A stretch of 64,000 nucleotides of DNA. Origin: Phylloscopus collybita. Its lineage: Eukaryota; Chordata; Aves; Passeriformes; Phylloscopidae. The translations under genes were made by a program, and so were the position numbers. The stretch is from the NCBI GenBank assembly GCA_027886175.1, contig JAJNNQ010000009.1:9778501-9842500 (forward strand). Reading direction: 5' to 3'. Within the stretch, counting starts at the first letter, position 1. Every line of letters begins with the position of its first letter. The notes under the pieces were generated by a model. That model saw only the letters and a program-made list of their open reading frames with translations, had not been told where the DNA came from and did no database searches. Below are positions 49,466 to 63,245 of the stretch, one piece after another.

Positions 49466-52400
49466 ACTTTTAAAGCAATTTCACATTAGAACTCAAGTTA
49501 AATTAAAGAAAAATAAGCTGACAAAGCCATACATTTCTCTGTAATGGCTGAATTGCTTTCAAGTGAACTCTTCATGACAGCATTTGACATAAGTAGGAAG
49601 TTCTGCATTTTAATTCAGTATTCAGGACTTGAATAAATATCAAAAGGTGTCCATTTATTTATTTTATGTAATTGCTAAAATTTATATGAAAGAGGCAGAA
49701 TATTAATTTAGGTTCCAGCTTGCTTGCTGTAAAAGTACTGAGAGACTCTGCTGCCATTTAACAATCAAGAAGTAATTCCACACAGAGATACTGACAGTGA
49801 GCACAACCATGTTTCTGGACTTCTTGTTCCATAATACAGAAAGAGACCTCCATTATTATTAAACAAGTTAGAAACTTTGCTCAGTGAAATTTTTCCACTG
49901 CATTTCCAAAATGGAACAAGTACTGTCTAATTTATATATAAAAATAAGCATTGTCACCAGACCTCATAAATGTTATGCTGCTTTATAATTTCTTTATTTA
50001 AGAAATAGGACAGAAAGAGAAATTTGACAGTGAGTGACCTCAACCTTTGCCTATATCTATAACTAATGATTTTAGAGCTTAGTTTTTTAGGTGTCTTTCA
50101 TGGACTGCAAAGAACACAACACTACTGGGTTGCATGTAACATTCTTCTGTTGTAAGATATCACTGGAACCATTAGCAAAATCAATTAACACAAAGCCAGA
50201 TCAGAACCTTGTGAAAAAACTGAGTGTGGGTCTGTTAGAAGTCAAGTAAATCACTCAGAACATAATTTTTGTGGACAAAAAAAGAATGTTGAACGTTTTT
50301 GCTTATTATCCAATGTATCCAATAACATTCCACAGAAATAGAAGAAACTTAGTGGTTTTGTGAAATGTTTTAAGACAACCAGCGTCACATAGGCAAAACA
50401 AACTAGTTGTAGACACACAGTAAATCAGAACACCAAGAGAACACCAAGAGAAAGACTGGACTTTTGGGAGCCACCTCAAAGGCACAGGACACTACTAGAA
50501 AATGTTATGTTTCAATAGGTTACAATATGGCAAAATCTAAGTGGCTTTTCCTGAGACCAGAAGAAAAGAAGTCTTCTTACCTTTGAAATCACTACTGAAG
50601 AGTGTCAAGGAGAGAAGCACATAGGACAGTGAACAAAGAAAGTATGGAGGAGAGAGATGCACCAAACCAGCTTTCCAAAGTCCTGTTCTTGTGAATGGGT
50701 TATAAGATTTCAGTCTACAAGGAATCTGAAAGGAACTAAGCTTTATAACATCTCAGGTAAAAGAGACACTGAACTACCTAAGCTGTTTATCAGTACTTAA
50801 AAAAAATCCCCAACATGATTCAAATCAATTAATTAACACTCTGAAAGTCAAATCTAATGCTGAAATCAATAAAGTATTCTTTATGGCAACATTTCTCACA
50901 TATTTGGAGTCCTTATAATAGAGTCCAAGGTGAAATGGAGTTGAAAGCGCTTTTACTTTCACAAAACAATGTAGTGAGTAAGTTGTATTTCTTTCCAATA
51001 TAATGAACTTCATTCCTTTGAACAGAAAGAAACAGAAATTTTTCCTTGGAAGTATGAAGCTTTGCTGGTCTCTTGTCATTCTGCTAGCAGCACTGTTCTA
51101 CAAACGGTGAATAGAGCTGTTAAATCTGTGTGTATATATACATGTGACCTTCAGTATGGAGTGTTTTTTCCAGCAACCATGAAGTGCCTGCAACAGTGAC
51201 AAGTTATTTTCTGAATAATCTTGTGTGTACATATATATCACAGGATGATATAAGATTTCATGTAGTAATCTTACTCTGCTCAGTGGAGTTAGGGTGACAT
51301 ATGCTGCTTTGTGATACAGAACGGAGTAAAATTGAGTTTTCTAATAAAAGTCCTGACAAAAATAGTAAGTGAAATACCAGTAGTGCCAAAGATGATGGGG
51401 CAAACAGAGTCACTATTATGGGTTTTGTAATATCTCAGACACAGTCCTTGATTTTTAGAATTAATTTCACTGGGAAATGGAATGTCTGACAAGACAGAGA
51501 GGTGATTTTTAAGAGGGTCATTGACAGAAGCGACCTCAATTTAACATATCAGCTGAAAGATAGTACCTCTTATCATGTAGCTTCTTCTAAAATCACTCTT
51601 CAGTGACAGCATCAAATACGAGTCAAAGTCCCAAGACAATACAACAACCACCTTGTAACTTTCTGCTCCAAAAGCAAATGTATAGTGAAAAATTTACAGT
51701 GTACAGGACTTAATGGATGAACAGAAACTCATCAGGAACCACAGGTTATGCAAAAACGCTATTGGACAAAACTACCTTCTATCCAAAAATATTTCCATTT
51801 CCTTATCTTCCAAGAAAAAAAGCATTGGACTAATTTCACAATGGATGAAGGACATGAGTTTAAGAGATATTCTATGTCTAAAAAAGTGAATTTTCAAGAA
51901 TGTCTTAGCAGATAGCTCTCATTGAGCTCAGTGAAATTTGGGTAACCAGGAGTGTTCAAAAATTACTTGATTAGCAGCAAGTTAGATGCAACATCATAAA
52001 TAAAACTGCAGGGGGCCAGCCCTGTGCCCATTCCTGCATTGAAGCTGATCACATCACTTTGCACTCTCTTCTCTTTTTTTTCATACTGGATTCAGCTCAG
52101 CCACTTGGTCACACTCTGATGCAAAGAACTGACAGCAAAAGGTCCAGAAATGTAAGGAAAGAATTAAAAACTTGAACCTTGGTTCCACGTCATCTCTAGT
52201 AATAACATTCAGCAGCTTATGTCTGATCTTCTATTGTCTTTGCTTCACAGTCCAAATAGCCTACATTTCTGTGCCCTTAGGCTGCTGTACTACCACTAAA
52301 AAACCTCCTTCCCAAGATACGTTGCTTTTCACATTTTTAACTCCATACATAATTTCTGTCACCTCAGGAGCAGGAAAATCTCCAAAGCAGCATTAACATC

Positions 52401-55400
52401 TCAGTTACCAGCTACTCATGTTTTAAATTAATATTTACAATGTTAATAAAAAATTCATTGTTTACCATGGCAACCTGTATCATACATATGCTCCTGATGA
52501 GAGTGAGAGAACCCATTAAAAATAAATAAAAATAAGCACAGAAATGAACCATACACATTTCTGGAAACATGATACTTCTGAAGAAGGCAAAAAAAATTAA
52601 CCAGCTCTGTTAAAAATCCATATTTTCAAATCAATGCAAAGGAGACTGGAACATGAAATTTTGGGAGTGAATTATGAATCTTCAGTTTGCAAGGAACGTC
52701 CCCAGTTTGGGTCTGTACAGTTCTAACAGGGAGAAAATATCAAAATAGAATTTGGATGTTAAAATCTCAATTTGATCCTACTTCTGTATAAACTTTATAT
52801 TTCTCTATTCCTTTCTGACATACTTATTTTATTAAAATAGAAGCTTTGGAAGAACTCCTATTCTGGCCTAATTTTTTTGTCCCACCTGTTGGCTTGGTTT
52901 TGTTGTTCTGTTTTTTTTAACAACCATGAAATACTCTGCTAAACAGGACAAGCCTATTTAAAAAAACAAAGCCTTTCCTGCCTTGATGTCAGGAAATTCT
53001 CTAGAAAGTATCAAGCCTGGACATCTCACAAGTACTAACCCCAGTTTTTTTCTGAAGAAGGCTTCTGCCTAATCATGTCTGTGGTAAAGCTTTTCAGAGG
53101 GAGCATAAGGAGCAGCATCCTTCCCCTGAAACAAAACAAAACAAAACAAAACAAAACAAAACAAACAAAAACAAACAAACAAACAAACAACAACAAAAAA
53201 AACCCCCTCATCTCCTGCTCCTCAAAGGCACAGATTCAAGTCCCTGTGCTCTCCTGTCTGTGCTGGCTACAATCATACAAGCAGTTGTACAGCTGAGCAT
53301 AATTTACCTGTACATGTGTATTCAACCGAAGAGAAGCAACACTGCTGGAGTGTAGCCCCTCCTAGAACAGCAACACAATCAGAGCAGGTCATTCTCCTGC
53401 CTAGCAGAAATAACTCTGCTCATTTCAGAAAAATTACAGCAAGGATAAATTTAGCTCTGCACAATAAAAATGAGAACTTTACTGCAGCTGAACAATTGTC
53501 TGCATCCTATCTTTTCTGAGTAGACATAAAACATCAGGGGGAAAATACTCAGTATGGTTTATTATTTTTGTTGTTGTTCTTGATGCCAGTTACTGTCAAA
53601 AAATAGAAATATTTTCAGAGCAACAGAAAAAAATATTCCTATACTTCCTAGTCTTTTTTAACTATGGGAAAAAGATATTAAAACATCATGAATTACTATT
53701 TTTAATATAAGATTTTTATGTGCAATGACTTTTTTCCAAACGTTAATAAATCAGGAGGAAAAGCTTGGTCTCTTTGCAAAATACAGAATACATTAGGTAC
53801 GATTTGTTTTTATTGATTATCAGGGTCATTTACAGAACACAAAGTGCAGTATAAAAAGAATATATTGCTTAAACATATTTACAGGCATGTTCTTTTCATT
53901 TCAGAACTTCCAAAAAATAATAGAAGGTCTTTCCAATCTGCTGCATGCTGGCTGCCACCTCTCTGTGGCACTTGGGGCAGCATTTTTTGTGAAATGCAAT
54001 GGGGTTATTTTCAATATGATCCAAGCACAAAATGTTAACTGAAGGAATGAGTTTTCCAAAGCTACAGGAGGATCTTAAGGAACATCCAAAGCTGCCTTTA
54101 GGCCAACAGTTTGGTTTAAAAGTCTGTGTTCTGATGTTGTCTTGGGGTTCAAAGCAAGAAGAACATGCCGGTAAGTATTTACGTATTCAACATAAGGATG
54201 CACTCAGATGTCTCAAATCCAGATTATGGTGACCCTCATATTTCTGGCCAACTTACAAGACAGAGCAGAAAATGGAAGAGTAAAGACTCAAAACACCTCC
54301 TGAAATAGCCGGGTAAGCCACTGACAAGAGTCAGAGCCACAAGAAATGCTGTGAAGCAGATGAGAACAGAGCCAGGAAAAACAGACTGAAGACCAGAAGA
54401 TTGAGCCAAAGACCTCAGGATGATTCTGAAAGGCAGACTGGAAAGGGCATAAATAATTTTGCCAAAAGCCAAGCAGACACATGAACACGGGATGCACAGG
54501 CAGACAAACCCAAATGAAGCAAAGCTGCATGCTGACTGCAAGACAGAGCACAACCTGCGGGGTCTTAAATATCTCTGAGAAGCCGTTCTTCTGACACGCA
54601 CGGAGGAGCCTGTACAGCAGCCCCAAGGATATGGCTGATACAGTACCTGTGGAACCATGGCTCACAGGATTTGTGTAGACTTATCTGCTAGAACTGATGT
54701 TTAAAAAGTGATTTGGGTGCCTAAAAACAGATATATAAAGACATCAGTATGGGATTGGTGGAAATAGAACAGGACTTACTAAGACTTGTGCACTTCTGAA
54801 CAGTGGCTGGAGGCCAGGTGGGGTATGAGTTGTCTACAACAAGACTGCGCAGCTTTAGCACCTGCATCACTTACTTTGTAACTGATGTGGTAGAAAAGAC
54901 AAAAAACTCAGTCAGCCCAAAGGACAGATACAGAAGTTCCACAGTGATCTCGCTGGACAAACAAAATGAAACCTGACGCTCCCCTTATCCTTTCAGCATA
55001 TCAAAACACTGCTTGGTTTTGAAAATATTAGTGTTTCCAGCCTAATACCATCTATATGTCACATTATATGTCATCTTAGCTTCTGTGCTTCAAGTAGTCT
55101 TCAAGTAGCAAATTTCACATAAAAACATGAGTTCGAGTAAAGTAGGAGTGCTTACAGTGCTTACAAACAGAGGATTGCTATAAATTACATACCAGAAGTC
55201 CCTAAACAAGGTGATATTTCACCACAGGGCAGCACAGGTTTTCTAGAAGAAAACCAAGACAGTTACAGGAGTAAATTTCTCTAAACCAGAGGTTTATATT
55301 TATCTAGGTTACAGATTTACTTAACTAGAATTTCACCCAAATATACAATGTAAATATGTCATGAAAAGCAAACAAAAACTAATGAATACACAACCACTCT

Positions 55401-55692
55401 GAAATGAAACCTGATACAAATTTTCTGTGAACTAAAAGTGAAGAACATGTCTGAAGAACGAAATATTTATGTGCATAAATAGAGATCAGATGCACAATTT
55501 CAGCTATTCCATTTGAAAATTTTGCTTATAGGTTTCATAAAATGTATTAGAAGTTTAAATAACATGACAGCTGGATACATGTCATTAACATAGACTAAAA
55601 AATAAAAAAAAAAAGACTAAAATAGAATCAGGTCATATTTAGACTTAGCAGGGTGTTAATCTCATTCAAGGTCAGGCTTACATATTATTTTA
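49466..55692. other. Intergenic DNA, no gene recognised
   Basis: AT-rich. Contains the AAAAC/AAAC tract at 53,128-53,203. The part at 54,236-54,665 is open in two minus-strand frames at once (140 and 125 codons), with no recognisable protein family. Confidence 0.5.
53128..53203. repeat. (AAAAC)n/(AAAC)n microsatellite
   Basis: Seven or so AAAAC units grading into AAAC units. It produces a Lys/Gln/Asn-rich short frame of no significance. Confidence 0.92.
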
Positions 55693-56208
55693 TGTACTGG
55701 CTGTGGCTGGGATGGAGTTAATTTTCTTCATGGCAACTTGTAAGATGCTGTGTCTTAGATTCATGGTTAAAACAGTGTTAATAACACACTGATTTTTAGC
55801 TAAGGCTGAGCAGTGCTTACAGTGTGCCAAGGCAACTTCTGGTTTTCCCTCTATCCCACAGCAAACTGGCTGGGGTCAGACAGGAGGCTGGGAGGAGACA
55901 TGGCTGGGACAGCTGACCCAAGTTATCCAAAATGTTATTCCATGCCATATGCCTTGCTCAGCAATAAAACTGGGGAGGGAATCTTTGCAAGGCACTCATG
56001 GCTCAGACACTGCCTGGGCATGAGCCTGTAGGTGAGGAGTGGTGATTGCCTTTTTCATATTTTTCTTCACTTACTAAACTGTCTTTTTCTTGAGCCACAA
56101 GTTTTTCTTGCTTTTGCCCTTCCAATTCTGTCCTCCATCCCTGTTGTGGGAGGATGTAACAGAGGGGCTGGTGGCTGCTTTGTTGCTGGTCAGGGTCAAC
56201 CCATCACA
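55693..56208 (+). mobile_element. Solo LTR of an older avian ERV family
   Basis: About 516 bp starting TGTACTGGCTGTGGCTGGGA and TGGAGTTAATTTTCTTCATG, ending near GTCAACCCATCACA. It includes GCTGAGCAGTGCTTAC, GGGACAGCTGACCCAA, GCTCAGCAATAAAACTGGGG (an AATAAA signal at about 55,962) and TACTAAACTGTCTTTTTCTT. These blocks are characteristic of a widespread avian LTR. The copy is diverged and I see no clean target-site duplication, so its ends are approximate. No viral genes adjoin it. Confidence 0.72.
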
Positions 56209-58050
56209 TTGTGTCACCAGAGGAAGGCAAATTTATCCTGTCTCTCCCATTCACTGGCTCTGCCGGAGAAGCTGAGACTGCCTTCAAGTCATCACTTGAC
56301 TTTTATCAGCATTTTGCACACACTTCATGATCTGCAGAGCCCTTAAAAAGGCAGGTAATATCTGAAAAGTAAAAAAGCTGGGTAATTCTGCCTTGGAACT
56401 GCCCCCAGCTGGGAAATTATTCCTTACAAACCATAAGCTGTAACAAAGAAATTGCCATTAATGCATAAATGTTTCCTGTGCTATGCTCTTGCTTGACCTT
56501 GCTTGTAGCTGTGCTGGCCAACTGCTAATGCAATCTACATAGTTTAGCTGGAGTTTATGGAGAACTTGGCTCAGAAACACAGTTATTTGCAATGCAGAGG
56601 ACCATGAGAACAGATCCTCTGAGTTTGTCATGCTGTCTTCTGGCAGAAAAGTACAGCATCTACTTTACAGCTCTCATAATTATCTCTCAATCTTCAATTT
56701 CTTGTTTATCCATATTTTATTCACTTGGGTTTGTACCAAAGTATTAATAAGAGTTATTGAAAAACAACCAACAGTCCCAAACAGCTCCTTGTGTCCTAAA
56801 TAACAGAAAAACTGTCAGATCAATGTGTAGACAGTTACTAATTTATCCGCAGAGCAGGGTAGAGCTGCATGAGATAGAAGTTGCCTCAGGTACTCCAGCT
56901 TTCCAAAAGCACAACCAGCTCAGAGTTAATTAGCATGACAGTGTACCGGGACACTTAAGCAGGTTTTCTAGCTGGCACAGAATTCTTTGGTACTTCCTGA
57001 CTAATGTCAGCTTTCAAGTTATACCAAGTTAGTCTGCGTGGATCTGTCATGCAGAGCCAACACTGTAAAAATAGCACAAATACACCATCCAGTATATGGG
57101 CTTATGGCACAGTGAGGAAGACCAATGCTTCAACAGTTCATAACTGCAAGATTATATTACAAATATTTTCCCCATGTATTCCTATTTTACTTGAAGCATT
57201 CTATGATTACATGATTCTTACTTTCCTCAGCATCTTCAAACTTGTATGTCCCATTCCAAGGAGGGAATAAATTTTTATAGCTGTAACATCACCGTAATTT
57301 TATTCATTAAGACTTTGCCAGCCAAAGCACTTGGGGAATCATAAAAAAGTTAAACACAAATGAAAAAAGATGCCACAGAAATATAATTTTTTTAAGTATC
57401 AAAATACAAATTAAACAAGCAAAGAAAGGTGGTCTAATAAAAATACATACATCAGTAGTCATAAGAAAAGCTATTTCTTTGAAATGGAAGAGCCTGCTTT
57501 GTTTGTTAATTACGATGAACTAAAAGAGAAGCATGGTGGGCAGGGATTCTCCACCTCGATACTTTCCCACAGCATAACTACCACCCAACACCAATATCAT
57601 GGAGCAGAGCAGGAGGTGCTGGTCACACCATCTCTAGGGATGAACACTGCTCTTGAAGCAGTGGTCAATATCCAAAAGGTGAAGCTGCTCTTGATCACAG
57701 TGAGATCTAAAGGGAGGATAGCTTCAGCAAAACCCGAGAATGAGTAAGCAGAAATGGAAGCAGTGTGTTAAAGAGATTCTCGCACTCTAAACACAGCAGA
57801 TGTGGCGATGGAAAGTGAAGAGCAGAAGTTAAAAGAGGAGGAAGGAGAAAGAACAATATAAGGATGAAAGCCAAGGACCAGTGATGTTCTGTAGAGGCAA
57901 TGAGAAACAGCTCGTCTGATCAGATTAAAGAACACTGCAGAGACCAGGAGCTGGTAATGGAGTCAGAAGGGAAGACTACATGGTACTACAAGCTACAGCA
58001 GAAGAATTCCTATTTAACATCAATCATTAAAGTACAGATTTCTTTCTTGG

Positions 58051-58078
58051 TATTTTATTTTATTTTATTTTATTTTAT
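58051..58078. repeat. (ATTTT)n microsatellite
   Basis: Five tandem pentamer units followed by ATAAACATC. Confidence 0.88.
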
Positions 58079-60790
58079 AAACATCGAGCATAAGAGGGTT
58101 CACAATACTGAACCAGTAATTTTCATCCAGCTTCTCATGATTAATAACACATTAACCCAAGGTGATTCATTAATCTGAGGTAACCTTTAAAACAGCAGTG
58201 GAAGTACTTTGGATGACAACTGCTAAAAAACTTACAGCAGCCATGTTCCTGCTTTCTGAAAAAGGTGCAAACACTGTAGATGTAATTAAGTGCTTTTCTT
58301 CAGTTCTGCCTGTACCTGCCTGGCATAAGACTTACATTCAAATTTTATATCCAAAACCTGGAGATATACCATAGTAACAGAACCCAAATGATTTTGAGGG
58401 AAATCTGACAAAAACACACATTTGCCTTAAATGTCATTGGCTTTAACAGCTTTAACAATGATATGAGCTCCTATAACATGGTTGAAGTTGCATCTTCAGA
58501 CATGCTTGTGGAAAGCAAACAAAGTGTAAAGCATTCATTTTAGGGGCAGGTTGAAGTTCAGCTTCAGAGACTGTGATCTTCACACAAAGCACCAAAAATG
58601 TGTTAGGCAGATTTTATTTACATGCCAAATTTTTGAAAGCTTTTTATTCCCTCCCACTACAGATATTTTTAGCTGAAGTCCTTGTCCCCATTCTGGTCAG
58701 ACTCATCTAGGCAGCACAGCCGTGGTCCCACAGGAATGTTCACCCCCTCATTAATTAGGCACAGAAATACAATTAAAAGCTCTTGCTGCTTTCTAGAGTT
58801 GAATAAAAGCAGAAGCTAGTATTTTTAAAAATATGCTTTACACTTCTTTCATTCATAGCTTTTCAAAACCATTGCACAATGTCAGCAGAATGAGCATTCC
58901 CCCTTTGCCAGCCAGCTGGAAGCTCAGAGAACAGCCTATGGGACTGCACTGGGATTCTGAGCCCTAAAACATTGTGATGAAACAGAGCTCCGTGCACCAG
59001 CCCAGCCAACCCTGCCGTTCAACATCCTGTCAGTCATCACAAGAAATATGTCATAAGCAAAGGAGAAAGTCACACCTGAGCAATAAATAGCCACCTCAGG
59101 CTTTAATGGTGCTCCTGGCAGCCTATTTGCCAGCATCTGGCCTAGCAATCCTTCACTGTACAGCACTCACTTTGACTAATATAAATCACTTGTACACAAG
59201 GGCAGCAGAAACAACCCCACGGCAACTAATTCAACAAACCTTAAAGAAAAATTAAGAGAGGAAAATGTAGATCTGAATGTCAGAATGCCATTCCATTGTT
59301 AGCCTATGTGCAGAAATAGAGACCAACAACTGCTGTCCTCTTGGCAAATCTGAATGTGACCAGAGAGCTGATCTCCCCTTCTGTCCAATTGTTCTGGTAA
59401 GCTGAGAGGCAACACTTCATTTTCATTAAAAAAAAAAAAAATCTTAAGAAAATCCATGATACCACACTCAGAGAATCACAACGTATTTGACAACTCTCAA
59501 TGCTCAGTAATTTTGTCTCAAGGTGGAAAGCCACATCAGCATGACAACAAATTGTTTCTGTGCCTTTGAACAGCTTGGCTCTGACTGGTAAATAAATAAA
59601 GTAAGATAGACAATGCCCGACTGACAGAGTTTTTCAATTTTTACATCTCCAGGAATGCTACAAGGCATACACGGAGTGTCCCCATTAACATGAGGGCTAA
59701 GAGAACTGTAATAGATAGCCAGATTTGTAAATCCTTGGGATACCAGATGACTTATGCATTATATTACAATAAATTGCCTCTAAAATTGTGGCATGCTGCT
59801 TTGGGGAAGGAACACTTCATTGTCCTCCCAGGAACAGAACTTTTGTTATTCTAAATTGCTCTAATTAGCGCTCTTCAGAGCCCTGTGGCTATAGCTATTA
59901 GCTTTCCAACACAGTGACAACATTCTCCAGGCAACAAGATAGTTACAAAACACCCTCTTCAAACTAGTTAGCAAAAGGCTATGGGAACTCAAATAATCAG
60001 AGCAAGATGTATGATTCTGTATTTTCAGCCTGAGGAAAAACCAGACAGAATGTAAGTATTACACATTCACTCTTGGGAGAGTTTTCTTAAAATGTTTACA
60101 TTAAAAATGATAAATTCTGAATGTGCAGATTAACTATTTTAGTACTGCTCTAATTAAAAGCAAATAAGATTGTGTCCCTGCACACACACATATCCCAACC
60201 TGCATCTCAGGATTAGAAGTTTCTGATTTCAAGTACTGATTTAATCTTTACTGTCCTCCATCTGAAATGGACCCATGGAGTATCTGAGTCTCAGTCTTGA
60301 TAATCCTTACAGAAGAAAAATGGCTATTATTTTATACACAGGGATCAGTCCCTTAATTTGCCACCAGGCATCTTCCCAGAGCAGACTATGGAATACTGTG
60401 GCTATGTGGTCTGATCTGTGATCTTTTCTAAAGGGCAGAGCTACTAATGTTTGTCTTCACTGCTATATACTTCAGTAACAGTCTTACAGCTACATGAATA
60501 TTTTTTAATTTGATTTAGGTATTTCCTGGCTACTGGCCTGAAAGGTCACTGCTAGAATATTTACAGAGATATTTTTGGTGGTTCCTCCCCACCCCAAGCT
60601 TGCTCCCACCAGAGCTCAATATTTGGTTCTGGCTGGAATATAACATCTGATTGGAGAAGATATGATAGCCTTTACCCTCAAAACATTAATAATAAAGTTC
60701 ATATCTGAAACACAAATGTAATGACATTCTGTTTGCTGCCTGAATATCAATAAACTACATCTTAGCATTAGGAGACAGTACAAGGTTTGA

Positions 60791-60803
60791 GGGGGGGGGG
60801 GGG
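60791..60803. repeat. G13 homopolymer
   Basis: Thirteen consecutive guanines in otherwise AT-rich DNA. Confidence 0.9.
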
Positions 60804-61196
60804 CGGTTAGAGAAATAGAAATGCCTTGATTTTTCATTTAAGTTTTCAAGCATAAATCTTACGTTGGTGGCATTGTTAATCTTGAAGGCTTATGGATTTT
60901 TTTACTGCAAGTACAATATTAAAAATGAAAGAGAGACTTATTTGGTTGGTATTTTAGTATTCAAAATATCATAGAAATTTCCTCATGCTCACTACACAAC
61001 TTTCTCGTAAGGTACTGAAAGATTATTGCCCTTAATTGTGGTTGTAGAAATGTAGAAATGAGATTAAGTAACTGCCCAAGACCACTAGAGGAAGTCGGAA
61101 TGCTATCCTGACTATTTGATTCTATCACTAGCTCACAGAAATTAGAGGTTAGAGTCACTTTCAAACCACAAGTTGAAAAGTAGCAGAATCTAGATT

Positions 61197-61268
61197 TCAT
61201 AGCATCACAGAACAGGGACCCACAAGAATCACTGAGTCCAGCTCTTAAGTGAATGGCCCATACAGGGA
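61197..61268 (-). mobile_element. CR1 LINE, tiny 3' remnant with internal deletion
   Basis: The plus strand reads CATAGCATCACAGAACAGGG then ACCCACAAGAATCACTGAGT and CCAGCTCTTAAGTGAATGGC. This matches the fragment type at 37,707, but the GGCTGAGTTGGAA block has been deleted. Confidence 0.75.
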
Positions 61269-63179
61269 AGATGGGTGACTGTTTAGAATTCAGAATAAGC
61301 GTTACTTACCCTCAGTTCATATTCAAACGCAGTATTTATGTGAAGAACTACAGACCGCTTGACATGGAGAAGACTGGATGAGAAAAACTTGCTTGTTCCT
61401 GAACACTGTGACAGCCAACCACCTCCAGCAATAGATGCTGAATGCTCAGTAGCTGAGTTTAAAAACACCCAGCTCATGAGCTGACACTGCAATAAAACCA
61501 GAACAGCCTGCAATAGCCTGAGTCAAAACAAGACATGAAAAAGTCTTGAGTGGGATAGTACTTACAGCCAACATCAGCCATGATGCAAACTTGCATATTC
61601 TTTCTCTGAAGCTGCAGAAGTTGTTTTGTCTTGACCCATCAGAATGTAAACCAGCTGCAGGTTTTTCATGACAGCTGTTCAATTTGCACGACTCACAACA
61701 CAATGCATTTTCACTGTGTGTTATCTTGAAAGGCTACTTGCAGAAGGCCAGTGACATGTCATTTGGGGTAAATGGCTTCTAAAACAAGAAGGATATTGTT
61801 CCAGACATATTAAGTCTAATACATACCCTCAGTTATTGAGACATGTTGGCAGTGGGTTCTTCTCAACCTTTTGTTATCAATTCTGTGATTTTGTGATCAA
61901 TCATTAACCAAGCACAACTTCCAAAGATGGTGGGCAGCAAAGAAAAGGAGAAAGCTGAAATAGGAATCTACATCCAAAGATGAGGGACAAGAAAGATGAA
62001 ACAGACAAACTGCTTGTCTAGGTTTTGTAAAGAATAATCTTTTCAAGAAACATTTTAAAAACATCAGACCTAAAGATCCAATTGCCTTTTTCTGTCTCAT
62101 TTCTTCATGGCCTTCTGTGGGTATCATCCTTTATGGCTGTCCTCGGTTTTCTCCTTGTTCTCTCTGATTCTTTCTCAGCATTATCTTAACAAATTTCCTC
62201 AATTTCTTTCAGTATTTCCGAGGATGAAGCTTGAAATTTGCGGCTCATCAACTTTTTGGAAAGCAGATACTGACCACCACTCTGTGTGGACAGGACATGG
62301 CATACAACCTTCTTCTTTCCTGTGTTCTGCACAGACAAGCCACAGGACTGTACCACTGTCACATCACAGAAGAGCTCAATGGGATCTAAACTTGCCATGG
62401 TATGGGGCCACTGATCTCATGTACCATTTATCCTGCTTTCTGCACAGACTGTGCCACAGCCCATCCCAGGAAAACCAATCTGCTGAAAGATGGCCATGAT
62501 GGAACCTTGGCACGGTCTGGCAAAGTTCCACTGTACTGAGCAAGGTCCCACAGGATTCTCACGCAGCAAGCCAAAAGTGTCTTCTATGCCTTCTTTTTCA
62601 GTGGACAGTTTAATTGTTCACTTGCATATAACATCTACTAAATCTGCATTATGGAATTTGCATCTTTATCCTTGAGATTTCATTTGGAGAGTGCACAAAC
62701 GCACAGAGGAATCAGGCTAACAGCTGGCGTTCAGACATCTCTGCATAATCTAGCACTCAGCTTCACGGCTGTACAATAAATACGCGACCCTGCTTTTTCC
62801 CCCCCTCCCCTTTTAACAAGATACTGACAAAGCAGCTGATGAACTGCCGAGTTCAGCTATCCCAGTATCACAGAGCAGGGTTCCCACAGCCTCCAGTTAC
62901 ACAGGGCACTTCCACAAACAGCTTGCACAAGCAGGTGGCCAAATCTGGAACTAGTGGATTAGCAACATTATCCCATTTAATAAAAGCTCAAGATTTCATT
63001 AAATGAAATTACTGTCCAGCAAGAGCGTACACGGCAGTTCCAGCAAGCGTATGTGGACGGAAACCTCTGTGTGGAGGTCTGCAAATTGCTGACGGGTGCT
63101 ACAAGATGTTATTGGTAATGAGGTTATCCAGCACTCAAAATGAGCTAAAATCTTCAAACTTTTCCAGTCACAGCTGGCA
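61269..63179. other. Intergenic DNA upstream of GRPEL1
   Basis: No repeat or gene recognised. The 130-codon plus-strand frame at 62,107-62,499 has no domain, signal or splice context that I can identify. Confidence 0.5.
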
Positions 63180-63245
63180 CAGGACCGAGGCGGATCACGG
63201 AAACGGCATCAACAGCTCAGCGCTCCTCCCCCTGCCCGTCACCAG

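Larger units (their letters stand above)
56209..61196. other. Intergenic DNA, no gene recognised
   Basis: AT-rich. Contains (ATTTT)n at 58,051-58,078 and G13 at 60,791-60,803. The stretches at 58,850-59,170 and 59,800-59,960 are repeat-free and compositionally even, and would be sensible places to look for conserved non-coding elements. I cannot show conservation from one sequence. Confidence 0.5.

Noticed and set aside
48990..49466. 158-codon minus-strand frame
   Set aside because: It lies wholly within a solo LTR. Equivalent frames in the sister copies are broken at different points.
62107..62499. 130-codon plus-strand frame upstream of GRPEL1
   Set aside because: No family resemblance, no promoter or splice evidence; frames of this length are expected by chance in 64 kb.
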